Below, piece by piece: positions 48,366 to 56,854 of a stretch of DNA of 64,000 bases. Each line of letters begins with the position of its first letter. The stretch's first letter is position 1. The notes beneath the pieces are model-generated. The model saw nothing but the letters and a program-made list of their open reading frames with translations, was not told the origin of the DNA and did no database searches. The DNA is from SLRI01 sp964402505 (GTDB taxonomy: Bacteria > Pseudomonadota > Alphaproteobacteria > Geminicoccales > Geminicoccaceae): contig CAYOCP010000017.1 of assembly GCA_964402505.1 (NCBI GenBank), positions 33,409 through 97,408 of the forward strand, written 5' to 3'. The translations under genes were made by a program, and so were the position numbers.

Positions 48366-49532
48366 ATGACCTCGATGGAGCTCGATCGCGACTATCCGGA
48401 GATCCGCGATTCGGTCGCGCGCATCTGCGCCACCTTCCCGGCGGCCTACTGGCGCGATCTCGATGCGCGAGGCGCCTATCCCGCAAGCTTCGTCCAGGCC
48501 CTCTCGGATGCGGGCTATCTCGCCGCGCTGATCCCGGAGGAGCACGGTGGCGCCGGGCTGCCGCTGCGCGCGGCGGCCGTCATCCTCGAGACCATCCACA
48601 AGTCGGGTGCCAGCGCCGCTGCCTGCCACGCCCAGATGTACACGATGGGCACGCTGATCCGGCATGGATCGGAGGAGCAGAAGAGGCGCTACCTGCCAGA
48701 GATCGCCGCCGGCAGGCTGCGCCTCCAGGCGTTCGGGGTGACCGAGCCCACGAGCGGCTCGGACACGCCCATGCTCCAGACCCGGGCCGAGCGGCGGGGC
48801 GATCGCTGGATCGTCAACGGCCAGAAGATCTGGACGAGCCGGGCGCTGCATTCCGACCTGATGCTGCTTCTCGTGCGCACCACGCCGATCGAGCGGTGCT
48901 GGAAGCGCAGCGATGGCCTCTCGGTCCTGCTGGTCGACCTCCGTGCAGCCAGGGGACGGGGCCTCGACATCCGGCCGATCGCGACCATGATCAACCACAA
49001 TACCACCGAGCTGTTCATGACCGATCTCGAGGTGCCGGCGGACGGCCTGATCGGCGCCGAGGGCCAGGGCTTTCGCTACATCCTGGACGGCATGAACGCC
49101 GAGCGCATCCTGCTCGCCAGCGAGGCGATGGGCGATGGCCGCTGGTTCATCGAGCGCGCCACGGCCTACGCCAACGAGCGCCGGGTCTTCGACCGCCCCA
49201 TCGGCCAGAATCAGGGCATCCAGTTCCCCTTGGCTCGCGCCCTGGCCCAGCTCGAGGCGGCCGGGCTGATGACCAGGAAGGCGGCGGCCCTCTTCGATGC
49301 CGGATTGCCTTGCGGGCCCGCGGCCAACATGGCGAAGCTCTTGACCAGCGAGGCCGCCTGGGCCGCGGGCGAGGCCTGCTTCTCCACCTTCGGCGGCTTC
49401 GCCTTCGCCAGGGAATACGACATCGAGCGCAAATGGCGGGAATGCCGCCTCTTCCAGACCGCCCCGATCTCGACCAACATGGTCCTCGCCTTCATCGCCC
49501 AGAACGTGCTGGGCCTGCCCCGCAGCTATTGA
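48366..49532 (+). CDS. Acyl-CoA dehydrogenase family protein
   Basis: The 388-residue flavoprotein has the three ACAD domains: N-terminal helices (EEHGGAGLPLRAAAVILE), the middle beta domain with FGVTEPTSGSDTPMLQTRAE and VNGQKIWTSRA, and the C-terminal helical domain with DRPIGQNQGIQFPLA and FSTFGGFAFAREYDIER. It should desaturate an acyl-CoA thioester using FAD. The usual C-terminal EGT motif is replaced by QTAPISTNM, so the position of the catalytic base is unclear. ATG 48366 follows AAGGAG. The next gene, a hot-dog dehydratase, starts 8 bases downstream. Confidence 0.9.
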   Translation: MTSMELDRDYPEIRDSVARICATFPAAYWRDLDARGAYPASFVQALSDAGYLAALIPEEHGGAGLPLRAAAVILETIHKSGASAAACHAQMYTMGTLIRHGSEEQKRRYLPEIAAGRLRLQAFGVTEPTSGSDTPMLQTRAERRGDRWIVNGQKIWTSRALHSDLMLLLVRTTPIERCWKRSDGLSVLLVDLRAARGRGLDIRPIATMINHNTTELFMTDLEVPADGLIGAEGQGFRYILDGMNAERILLASEAMGDGRWFIERATAYANERRVFDRPIGQNQGIQFPLARALAQLEAAGLMTRKAAALFDAGLPCGPAANMAKLLTSEAAWAAGEACFSTFGGFAFAREYDIERKWRECRLFQTAPISTNMVLAFIAQNVLGLPRSY

Positions 49533-49540
49533 GGAAGGAC

Positions 49541-50365
49541 ATGGAGAGCGACCCGAAGCGATGGATCGGCCGGACGGCGGAAGCCGTTGACGTGCTGCAC
49601 GCGGAGCGGGTGGCGGCGCTCTGGGCGCTGCTCGAGCGCGCCGGCCCGCCGCCCGGCGAAGGCGCGCCTTTGCCGCCGCTCTGGCACTGGCTCTATTTCT
49701 GGGCGCTGCCCCGCCGCTCGGCGCTCGGCGATGACGGCCACCCGCGCACCGGCATCCTCCCGGAGCTGCCCGAGGGGCGCCGGATGTGGGCCGGCAGCGA
49801 CGTCACCTTCCACCGCCCGGTCGCCATCGGTGCCGGGGTCAGTCGCCATTCGACCGTTGCCAACGTGAGCGAGAAGGCCGGGCGCGGCGGCCGGCTGGTC
49901 TTCATCGAGGTGGCGCACGAGATCGCCGACAGGAACGGGCCGGCCGTGAGCGACCGGCACCACATCGTCTACCGCCCGCCGCCGGACGGCACGCCGCCGA
50001 GGCCGCCCGAGCCGGCACCGGCGACGGCCGACCGGGTGGAGAGCTGGCAGGCCGACCCGGTCCTCCTCTTCCGCTATTCGGCCCTCACCTATAACGGCCA
50101 CCGCATCCACTACGACCACCCCTACGCGACCGGCGAGGAGGGCTATCCCGGCCTCGTCGTCCACGGTCCCCTTCTCGCCACGCTGATGGCGGGTGCCGCC
50201 CAGGCGCTCCACCCTGAGCGCCCGCTCGCCAGCTTCGCCTTCCGCGCCAGCGCCCCGGTCTTCGCCAACGCGCCGTTCACCGTCATGGCCGACCGCACGG
50301 GCGCCGTCTGGGTCAGGCGCGAGGACGGCGGCCGTGCGACGAGGGGCGAGGTCACCTGGAGCTGA
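49541..50365 (+). CDS. Hot-dog-fold acyl dehydratase (mesaconyl-C4-CoA hydratase / HTD2 family)
   Basis: The 274-residue protein is a double hot-dog dehydratase: an N-terminal FAS1-like half (WHWLYFWALPRRSALGDDGH, then MWAGSDVTFHRPV) and a C-terminal half with the catalytic segment RYSALTYNGHRIHYDHPYA and YPGLVVHGPLLATLM. Relatives hydrate mesaconyl-CoA or enoyl-CoA esters. With the acyl-CoA dehydrogenase 8 bases upstream it would catalyse two successive steps of a beta-oxidation-like path. ATG 49541 follows GAGGAAGGA. Confidence 0.85.
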   Translation: MESDPKRWIGRTAEAVDVLHAERVAALWALLERAGPPPGEGAPLPPLWHWLYFWALPRRSALGDDGHPRTGILPELPEGRRMWAGSDVTFHRPVAIGAGVSRHSTVANVSEKAGRGGRLVFIEVAHEIADRNGPAVSDRHHIVYRPPPDGTPPRPPEPAPATADRVESWQADPVLLFRYSALTYNGHRIHYDHPYATGEEGYPGLVVHGPLLATLMAGAAQALHPERPLASFAFRASAPVFANAPFTVMADRTGAVWVRREDGGRATRGEVTWS

Positions 50366-50384
50366 GGCGGCCGGTGGTCCCTCG

Positions 50385-51269
50385 TCACCGCTTCGGCGGC
50401 GGCGTTCGGCGCATGAAGTCCTCGGCGATCGTGTCAAGCTTCTCGAAGCGCACGCCCGGGTGCTTCAGCATGTGGGCGATCAGGCGCTCGAGCATGGCAA
50501 GCACCTGGGGCCGGCCGGAGACGTCGGGGTGGATGGTCATGGCGAAGACGGCGTAGTCGTATTTTCTGTGAACCCAGTCGAAGGTATCCCGCCACATCTG
50601 CTCCATGTCGCGCGGGTTGACGTAGCCGTGGCTGTTGGGGAAGCCCTTGATGAACATCATCGGCGGCAGGTCGTCGAGGTACCAGGAGGCCGGTATCTCG
50701 ACGAGCCGCGTCGGCTCGCCCCGCGTGAAGGGCTTCATCCAGGTCTCGGCGGGCTTCGCGTAGTCGATCTTCGTCCACCTGTCGCCGACGCGCACGTAAT
50801 AGGGCTCGAAGTCCTTGTGCATCAGGCTGTGGTCGTACTTGATGCCGTTCTTGAGCAGGATGTCGACCGAGTTGGTCGATACCTCCCACCAGGGCGCCAC
50901 GTAGCCCGTGGGCCGGCTGCCGGTGAGCTTCTCGATCAGCGCGATCGAGCGGTCGAAGACCGCCGATTCCTGCTCGTAGCTCATGGCCAGCGGGTTCTCG
51001 TGGCTGTAGCCGTGCAGCCCGATCTCGTGGCCGGCCCTGGCCACCATGGCGCAAGCGTCCGGGAACGATTCGATCGTGTGGCCGGGGATGAACCAGGACT
51101 GCTTCAGGCCGAAATGCTCGAAGAGCTCGAGGATGCGCGGCATGCCGACCTCGCCGGCGAAGACGCCGCGCGAAATGTCACCCGGGCTGTCCTCGCCTTT
51201 GTAGGAGCCGAGCCAGCCGGCGACGGCGTCGCAGTGGATGCTGAAGGCGCAGAGGATGTCCTTGGCCAT
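50385..51269 (-). CDS. Polysaccharide deacetylase family protein (NodB fold, HP0310/PuuE-like)
   Basis: The 294-residue protein matches the cytoplasmic NodB-fold group that includes H. pylori HP0310 (PgdA): it has DAVAGWLGSYKGEDSPGDIS, AGHEIGLHGYSHENP with the two metal-binding His, GYVAPWWEVS, SLMHKDFEPYYVRVGD, EIPASWYLDDLPPMMFIKG and MTIHPDVSGRPQVL. Asp14 is kept, but the other N-terminal Asp of the usual DxD pair is His12. Members hydrolyse amides such as allantoin or N-acetyl groups, so the substrate is open. ATG 51269 lies 40 bases after the stop of the cyclase/ATPase gene on the same strand. Confidence 0.87.
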   Translation of the reverse strand: MAKDILCAFSIHCDAVAGWLGSYKGEDSPGDISRGVFAGEVGMPRILELFEHFGLKQSWFIPGHTIESFPDACAMVARAGHEIGLHGYSHENPLAMSYEQESAVFDRSIALIEKLTGSRPTGYVAPWWEVSTNSVDILLKNGIKYDHSLMHKDFEPYYVRVGDRWTKIDYAKPAETWMKPFTRGEPTRLVEIPASWYLDDLPPMMFIKGFPNSHGYVNPRDMEQMWRDTFDWVHRKYDYAVFAMTIHPDVSGRPQVLAMLERLIAHMLKHPGVRFEKLDTIAEDFMRRTPPPKR

Positions 51270-51309
51270 GGCCGTTTTCCCGTTCGCTGGTTCTCGAGCC
51301 CGCCCGTCC

Positions 51310-53991
51310 CTAGCAGCCGGCGAGAGGCCTCGGCCTCGGCACCTCCTCGCCCAGGAACCGAGCGTACTCGAGCGCCTCCTCGAGCTTCCACATGCGGCCT
51401 TCCCGGGCAGCGGCGGCGAATGCCGCTGCGCCGAGCCGTTGCTTCGCATCGCCGAGATAGCGCTCGAAGGCGGCGTGATCCATGGGCTCGAAATGAGCAC
51501 CCACCTCCTCGAGCCGCCGCTGCGTCTTGCCGAGAATCTGGGCCGCGAGCACGGGGTCGTCCTTGGCGAGGGCGACTCCGGCGAAGCCGGCGAGGCAGAG
51601 GCTGGTGATGATCGGGTAATCGTAGGCCTGGCCGTATTCCAGGGCCCGCGCGAAGAACGCATGCGCGGACGCCGGGTCGTTCGCCGCGAGCCGCATATGG
51701 CCCAGATTCTGCAGAAGCTGCCCCGGCCAGTAGACATTGCCGAGCCGCTCGAGCCGGCCGAGCGCCTCGTTGTAGAGATCCTCGGCGGCGGCGCTGTCGC
51801 CGCCGGCACGCAAGCCCTCGCCGAGGGCGATCAGGGCGAGGACCGTGCCGTTCTCGTCGCCCATCGAGCGGAACATGCCGAGCGCTTCGAAGATCAGGGG
51901 TGGGCCATGCTCCTCGTCGCCGGTGACCGCGAGCGTGATGCCCAGGGTCATCTTGGTGCGCGCGATGTCGGCGGGCTCGCCGTGCTCGGCGAAGAGCTCG
52001 TGCGCGATGCGGCAATGCTCGAGCGCTCCCGGATAATCGCCGCTGAAGATGCGCAGCCAGCCGGCGGCGTCGGTGATGATGGCGCGATGACCGGGCTCGC
52101 CGACCTTCTCGGCATGCTCGAGCGCCTTGGCGATCCAGGTGCCGCCCTCGGTGAAGAGGCCGCGGGAGATCCAGAACCAGAGGAGCGCCCTGACGGCGCG
52201 GCTGCTGAGCTCGGCGTCCGGCCGCTGCACGGTCCAGGCGAGCGCCGCCCACAGGTTCTCCTGCTCGTCGAGCAACTGGCCGATCCGTGCCCGCTGGTCG
52301 GCGTGCTGAAGGAAGGGAGCGCTCGCCTCCGCGAGCTCGACGAAATGCCGGGCGTGCAGCTCCTGCATGAGAGCGGCGCGGCCGCCTTCGGCGAGCTTCT
52401 CGAGCGCGAAGTCGCGGACCGTGTCGAGCAGGCGCAGCCGGCGCTCGCCGCTGACCATGACGATGGTGACGAGGCTCTTGCCGGCGAGCGAGGTGAGGCC
52501 GTCCAGGACATCGACGCCGATCCAGTCCTGGTCGTCGCAGAGCGCTTCCGCGGTGTCGAAGGAGAAGCCGCCGGCGCAGACCGCCACCGCCTTCAGGAGA
52601 TTCTGCTCGTCCTCGTCGAGCAGGCGATAGCTCCAGTCGATAGTGGCGCGCAGCGTGCGGTGCCGGGCGTCCTTGCCCCGGCCGCCCTTGAGGATGTCCA
52701 GCCGCTGCGTCAGGCGGCTGAGCAGCATCGCCGGCGACAGCAGCTTGAGGCGCGAGGCGGCGAGCTCTATCGCCAGCGGCAGGCCATCGAGGCGGCGGCA
52801 AATCTCGCCGATCTCCTGCGCGTTCGTCGTGTCGAGCTCGAAGTCCGGATCGTGATCCCGCACGCGCTCGACGAAGAGCCGCACGGCCGGGCTCTCGGCC
52901 AGCACGATGAAGGCGTTCGCACGACGGCCGACGGGCAGCCGCAGGGGCTCGACCGGATAGACGCGCTCGAAGGACGAGCCGAGCGCCTCGCGACTGGTCA
53001 CGAGGAGCCGCAGCTCCGGGCATGTCTGGAGCAGCTCGACGAGGGATGGCACGGCGGCCATGACCTGCTCGAAATTGTCGAGGAAGAGAAGGATCCGGGC
53101 GTGCCGCAGGCGCGTGGTCAGCATCGTCAGCAGGTCCGTCTCGCCCTGCTCGCGGATGTTGAAAGCCTGGGCGATCGCCGGCACGACCAGAAGGGGGTCC
53201 TCGATGTCGGAGAGCGGCACGTGCAGCACGCCGTTCGGGAAGCGGTCGACCAGGGCACCCGCGACCTCGAGTGCCAGGCGCGTCTTGCCGGTGCCGCCGG
53301 GGCCGATGAGCGTCAGGAGGCGCGCCCCGCCGCGTCCGAGGAGGTCGGTGATGTCGTCGAGCTCGCGCTTGCGGCCGATCAACGCGGTCGGCGGCTGCGG
53401 CAGGTTGGTCGGCTGGCTGTCGATGGTGCGCAAGGGCGCGAAGCGCGGGTTGGTGCCGGCCGCGACGGCATCGAACAGGAGCTCGGGATAGCGGAGGTCC
53501 TTGAGCCGGCGGGCGCCGAGGTCGCGAAACTCGAAGCGTCCGAAAAAGCGCTCCTGGCCGCAGGCATCGAGCGTCTCCTTCGACAGCACGATCTGGCCGC
53601 CGTTGCCGGCAGCGCCGATCCGTGCCGCGCGATGCACGTCGAGGCCGAGATAGGTGCCGTCGACGACGCGCACCCTGCCTGTATGCAGGCCGATGCGCGC
53701 GCGCACGACCACGCCGTTCGGCCAGTTGCCGCGGGCGAGCGCCTCCTGGCAATCGAAGGCTGCCTCCAGGGCGCCAGCGGCGTCGGTGAAGGAGGCGAAG
53801 TAGCCGTCGCCGGCGGTATCGACCTCCTGGCCGCCGAAGCGGTCGACGGCATCGCGCAGGATCGAGCGATAGAGCCAGAGCACATTGTCGTACTCGTCAC
53901 CGAGATCCTGGAGCAGCGACGTCGACCCTTCGATATCGACGAAGAACAGGGTCACCACGCCCTCGGACAGGGGGATCGGCAAGGCGATCAT
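51310..53991 (-). CDS. Cyclase-like / STAND ATPase / TPR signalling protein
   Basis: The 893-residue protein has three parts. Residues 1-175 are a class III nucleotide cyclase domain (FFVDIEGST with Asp19; DTAGDGYFASF with Asp62). Residues about 200-480 are an NB-ARC/STAND ATPase with P-loop GPGGTGKT (230-237), LLFLDNFEQV and RLDGLPLAIELAASRL. The rest, about 490-870, is TPR-like helical repeats. In the cyclase part, the substrate-recognition Lys is Asp58 and the transition-state Asn is His120, while Arg124 is kept; it may be a weak or inactive cyclase. There is no DNA-binding domain. Its ATG overlaps the TfuA stop (ATGA), so it is translated with the RiPP genes. Confidence 0.88.
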   Translation of the reverse strand: MIALPIPLSEGVVTLFFVDIEGSTSLLQDLGDEYDNVLWLYRSILRDAVDRFGGQEVDTAGDGYFASFTDAAGALEAAFDCQEALARGNWPNGVVVRARIGLHTGRVRVVDGTYLGLDVHRAARIGAAGNGGQIVLSKETLDACGQERFFGRFEFRDLGARRLKDLRYPELLFDAVAAGTNPRFAPLRTIDSQPTNLPQPPTALIGRKRELDDITDLLGRGGARLLTLIGPGGTGKTRLALEVAGALVDRFPNGVLHVPLSDIEDPLLVVPAIAQAFNIREQGETDLLTMLTTRLRHARILLFLDNFEQVMAAVPSLVELLQTCPELRLLVTSREALGSSFERVYPVEPLRLPVGRRANAFIVLAESPAVRLFVERVRDHDPDFELDTTNAQEIGEICRRLDGLPLAIELAASRLKLLSPAMLLSRLTQRLDILKGGRGKDARHRTLRATIDWSYRLLDEDEQNLLKAVAVCAGGFSFDTAEALCDDQDWIGVDVLDGLTSLAGKSLVTIVMVSGERRLRLLDTVRDFALEKLAEGGRAALMQELHARHFVELAEASAPFLQHADQRARIGQLLDEQENLWAALAWTVQRPDAELSSRAVRALLWFWISRGLFTEGGTWIAKALEHAEKVGEPGHRAIITDAAGWLRIFSGDYPGALEHCRIAHELFAEHGEPADIARTKMTLGITLAVTGDEEHGPPLIFEALGMFRSMGDENGTVLALIALGEGLRAGGDSAAAEDLYNEALGRLERLGNVYWPGQLLQNLGHMRLAANDPASAHAFFARALEYGQAYDYPIITSLCLAGFAGVALAKDDPVLAAQILGKTQRRLEEVGAHFEPMDHAAFERYLGDAKQRLGAAAFAAAAREGRMWKLEEALEYARFLGEEVPRPRPLAGC

Positions 53992-55166
53992 GGCCCCCCA
54001 CCCGAGGATGGCTCGCTCGCCGGCTTCCCGGCGAAGAGACGCTCGCGCCAGGCCTTGACGAGGGCGAGATCCCGCCTCGTCTCGAGGACGAGATCCGGTG
54101 CCACGGGCGGTTCCGCCAGCAGCGAGGCCCAGTCGGCGGCACCATGGGCGCGCACGAGCTCCGCCTCGGCCAGGAGCCGGTGCCGGGCCTCGGGCTCGAG
54201 GTTCAGGGCGCGGGCCGCCTGCAGGGCCTCGCTATGCGCCAGAAATCGCATGACCGTGGCACCGTGCCATTTCAGGCTGCGCTCGTCGCTTCGGCGCACG
54301 CCTTCCGGAGCCGGGATTCTCACCGGCTCCATGTTCTTGCCGAGGGCGTCATCGGGCCTTTCCGTTCCGGCCGCTTGTGCCGCGCGGCCCGTCGCCAGAA
54401 GCCAGCGGCGCATTCGATCGGGGCCGCCACTCCGCTGGAGCCACGCCAGGGGATCGTGCACCGCTTCGCGCGTCGCGTCCATAGTCTTGAACGGTACCGT
54501 GCTCTGTCGCTGGCGGTGAAGCACGCCCGGATCCTTCTGCACGAGAGCCCTGACCCGCTTCAGAAGCGCGTGCGCGTCCCTGGCCTTGAGGCTTTGCCGG
54601 GCCAGCGCCGCCAGCCGGTCCGGCGGCAGGGTCCGGCCGGCGATGGCGGCCCAGCTGCGCTCGGCGTAGGGCAGCGCCCTCGCCCGGGCGAGAAGCGCTT
54701 CGCCTTCGTCGTGCCGGAGCGCGTGGCGGCGCACGGCGCGTCGGAGCGACCAGCGCACGTCGACGAGCGCCACCGAAAGCGGCGGGTGCGGCCGCTCGGC
54801 ATCGAATACGACCGCCACCTCGTCGTCCGCCACCAGCACGCCCCGGCGGAAGAGACGGTAGATGATGCCGACACCCTGCATGCCGACCGGCCAGAGCTCG
54901 GCGGCGCGGAGCGCACCCATGCTGGCGGCCCCGAGCACGACGGCCCCGTCCTCGAGAACGTCGATCACCTCGCGCAAGGAAAGCGCCTCGTTTTGGAAGA
55001 AGGCGCCGTCGATGAGGATGAAGAGCGAGTAGCGCAGCATCCGGTCGCGATAGAGGTCGCCCCGCCGCACCGGCGGGCGGATGTCGGTGCCCGGCAGTTC
55101 TGCCGCCACCGTCTCGCGCGGCAGGGTCGGACCGAGATAGACGACCGCGGGGGCGATGCGCTGCAT
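53988..55166 (-). CDS. tfuA: TfuA-domain protein, partner of YcaO in peptide thioamidation
   Basis: The 392-residue protein has the TfuA core in the first about 150 residues: VVYLGPTLPRE, RRGDLYRDRMLRYSLFILID, GAFFQNEALSLREVIDVLED, VVLGAASMGALRAAELWPVG and DDEVAVVFDAERPHPPLSVA. The rest is an Arg/Ala-rich helical extension with no recognised domain. TfuA proteins accompany YcaO enzymes that turn backbone amides to thioamides, probably by helping supply sulfur. ATG 55166 starts 7 bases after the YcaO stop; the stop overlaps the cyclase/ATPase start. The ribosome site is weak, so translation is probably coupled to ycaO. Confidence 0.88.
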   Translation of the reverse strand: MQRIAPAVVYLGPTLPRETVAAELPGTDIRPPVRRGDLYRDRMLRYSLFILIDGAFFQNEALSLREVIDVLEDGAVVLGAASMGALRAAELWPVGMQGVGIIYRLFRRGVLVADDEVAVVFDAERPHPPLSVALVDVRWSLRRAVRRHALRHDEGEALLARARALPYAERSWAAIAGRTLPPDRLAALARQSLKARDAHALLKRVRALVQKDPGVLHRQRQSTVPFKTMDATREAVHDPLAWLQRSGGPDRMRRWLLATGRAAQAAGTERPDDALGKNMEPVRIPAPEGVRRSDERSLKWHGATVMRFLAHSEALQAARALNLEPEARHRLLAEAELVRAHGAADWASLLAEPPVAPDLVLETRRDLALVKAWRERLFAGKPASEPSSGGGP

Positions 55167-55173
55167 GGCCGAT

Positions 55174-56391
55174 CTACAGAAGGTGCCGCATGCAGCGCCA
55201 GCCCACCCGACGCTGATTGACGGCGAAGCAGGCGAGCCCCGGCACCCGCACGCGGACCACCGGAATGCCGAGGTCGGGGCGCTCGAGATCGACCACGATG
55301 ACGCGCTCGAGCCCGGCGCCGCCGAGGCGGGCGAGCAGAAGGTCGCGGTCGGCCCCGAGATCGGACGACGGCGACGACGGCACGGCGTCGAACGGCAGGA
55401 GCGGCTGCGCCGTGAAGTCCCGAAGCCAGGCGAATGGCCGCGCCGCACCTTCCGTCCCCGGTGCCACGTTGAAGGCGTCCCTCGCCCCCTGGATGACCGC
55501 GAGGCGCGACTGCACCGCCTCGGTGAGCGCCCTCACGACGGCGAGGCCGGCATCCGGCGCCGTGCCATGGCCAGAAAACGCGTGCGGGACGGGCCCCTTT
55601 TGTGTCGGAAAGGCGTGATCGATCATCAGGGCACGAAAGGTCGGAACGGCGATATCGCTCACCAGCCAGTCCACGACCACGTCGATTCCGGCGGCGAGCA
55701 CGCGCTCGACGATTGCCCCCGCCGGCGTCGGCAGGGTCCGAGGATCGATGCGCAGCCGTTGCGGCGGCAGATCGTCGGCATCGAGACAGAGCTCGGCGAA
55801 CAGCTCCTGGCTCAGCGCGTCGCGCTCGATCACCTCGGCCAACGCGTGCACGATGGCCTCGAGCCGACTGTTGCCCGCGGCGAGCCCGTTGGTGTCGACG
55901 TGCCGAAGGATGCCTTCACCGGGCGGGGTCAATGCCAGATCGAGCGGCAGGAGGACCGTCTCGCCGCTGCCCAGGCACTCGCCCTCGATCCAGGAAAAGG
56001 TCGCATCGGGCGCGAAGGTCGTGTCGGGCGGCAGGTCGCAGAGTTCGGGATCGAGCGTCGCCACACCCGAGCGATCGAGCTCCCGCCGGCTCGCCCGATG
56101 CAGGGGTGCTGCCGTGCGCTCGGCCGAGACCCGCTCGACCGCTTCCATGAGCGCGCTGACCCTGGCCGCGACCGCATCGATCCCCTTGCCCATGTGGGTC
56201 GTGAGATCGCGCGCCAGGGGCGTCGCCGCCGACCAGACCGGCAGGCCCAGCCGATCGAGCGGCGTGAGGTCGGCGAGCCGCGTAACCGGCACGGCAGCCA
56301 TCAGCGACCGCAGCCGCTCCTCCGTCCGGGCCGGCGCCTCGATCCGGGGGGTCAGGCCATCCCGCTTGCGCGTCCCCGGCGTGGACCGCAA
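55174..56391 (-). CDS. YcaO-family ATP-dependent (thio)amide-forming enzyme
   Basis: The 405-residue protein has the YcaO fold: start-of-domain TRLADLTPLDRLGLPVW, and the three ATP/Mg-binding motifs ARVSALMEAVERVSAE (about residues 76-91), TNGLAAGNSRLEAIVHALAE with VIERDAL (167-193), and RALTEAVQSRLAVIQGARD (about 275-293). YcaO enzymes phosphorylate a backbone amide for attack by Cys/Ser/Thr or by sulfide. With TfuA next to it and no E1-like or flavin dehydrogenase partner, thioamidation is the likely reaction. The start is TTG 56391, 10 bases after the precursor stop, with no strong ribosome site. Confidence 0.9.
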   Translation of the reverse strand: MRSTPGTRKRDGLTPRIEAPARTEERLRSLMAAVPVTRLADLTPLDRLGLPVWSAATPLARDLTTHMGKGIDAVAARVSALMEAVERVSAERTAAPLHRASRRELDRSGVATLDPELCDLPPDTTFAPDATFSWIEGECLGSGETVLLPLDLALTPPGEGILRHVDTNGLAAGNSRLEAIVHALAEVIERDALSQELFAELCLDADDLPPQRLRIDPRTLPTPAGAIVERVLAAGIDVVVDWLVSDIAVPTFRALMIDHAFPTQKGPVPHAFSGHGTAPDAGLAVVRALTEAVQSRLAVIQGARDAFNVAPGTEGAARPFAWLRDFTAQPLLPFDAVPSSPSSDLGADRDLLLARLGGAGLERVIVVDLERPDLGIPVVRVRVPGLACFAVNQRRVGWRCMRHLL

Positions 56392-56401
56392 GAAAGCCGG
56401 G

Positions 56402-56593
56402 TCAGAATCCCGCGCCGGAAGCGGCCGGCTTGTAGGGCGGGTTGTTCGGGAAGCGTTTGTGAGCGGTGATCAGGTGCTTCACCTCCTCGGCGCTCATCTG
56501 GTCGTTGACAACCTTCTTGGCCTCGTCGCTCATGTTGCTCGGATCGAGCACACCCGCTTCCACCAGTTGGTCGAGATTGGATTTCGTCGCCAT
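56402..56593 (-). CDS. Candidate RiPP precursor peptide (63 residues)
   Basis: The small protein has a charged, helix-forming leader (starts MATKSNLDQLVEAGVLDP; middle DEAKKVVNDQMSAEEVKHLI) and a non-helical tail KRFPNNPPYKPAASGAGF rich in Pro, Asn, Gly and Ala. It has no cysteine, and only one Ser and one Tyr lie in the tail. It is the first gene of the operon, 10 bases before ycaO, with AAGGA 11 bases before ATG 56593. Position, size and leader/tail layout fit a precursor whose tail is thioamidated and cut off. I know no characterised family for it; it could instead be a small structural partner of the enzymes. Confidence 0.75.
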   Translation of the reverse strand: MATKSNLDQLVEAGVLDPSNMSDEAKKVVNDQMSAEEVKHLITAHKRFPNNPPYKPAASGAGF

Positions 56594-56854
56594 CTGATCG
56601 CGTTTCCTTCTTGGTTATGCTAACGCTTCGCGGCCCCCGGCGGCCATGAAAGCGGATCACGATTGCGTGACCACTGCGACGCTGCAAGTCACCGCGGTTG
56701 CGAGCGTGATGCTGAATACACCAGAACGTCTGTCGACACCATGATTGATTGCGCTGAAGTTGCTAGTGACGTGTGCGCAGACGTGTTGCGCGCCGCGGCC
56801 GGGCGTGCTCTGATTCGACCGGATCGCAGCGCCCCACTCGAAGGAGAAGGCGGC
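56594..56854. promoter_or_regulatory. Divergent promoter region of the two RiPP-cluster operons
   Basis: These 261 bases separate the leftward precursor-YcaO-TfuA operon from the rightward oxidase-protease-transporter operon, so both promoters should lie here. No box is convincing: on the minus strand TAGCAT (about 56625-56620) is a weak -10 candidate. The region is less GC-rich near the middle (56690-56770). Confidence 0.4.

Noticed and set aside
45124..48486. A very long open minus-strand frame of over 1100 codons
   Set aside because: It is a GC-rich chance frame; only its C-terminal part (the PotC-type permease) is real, and three other genes lie in other frames across it.
51238..54519. 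A long plus-strand frame of over 1000 codons opposite the cyclase/ATPase gene
   Set aside because: It is antisense to a gene with clear domains, has no homologous motifs, and shows the composition of a GC-rich shadow frame.
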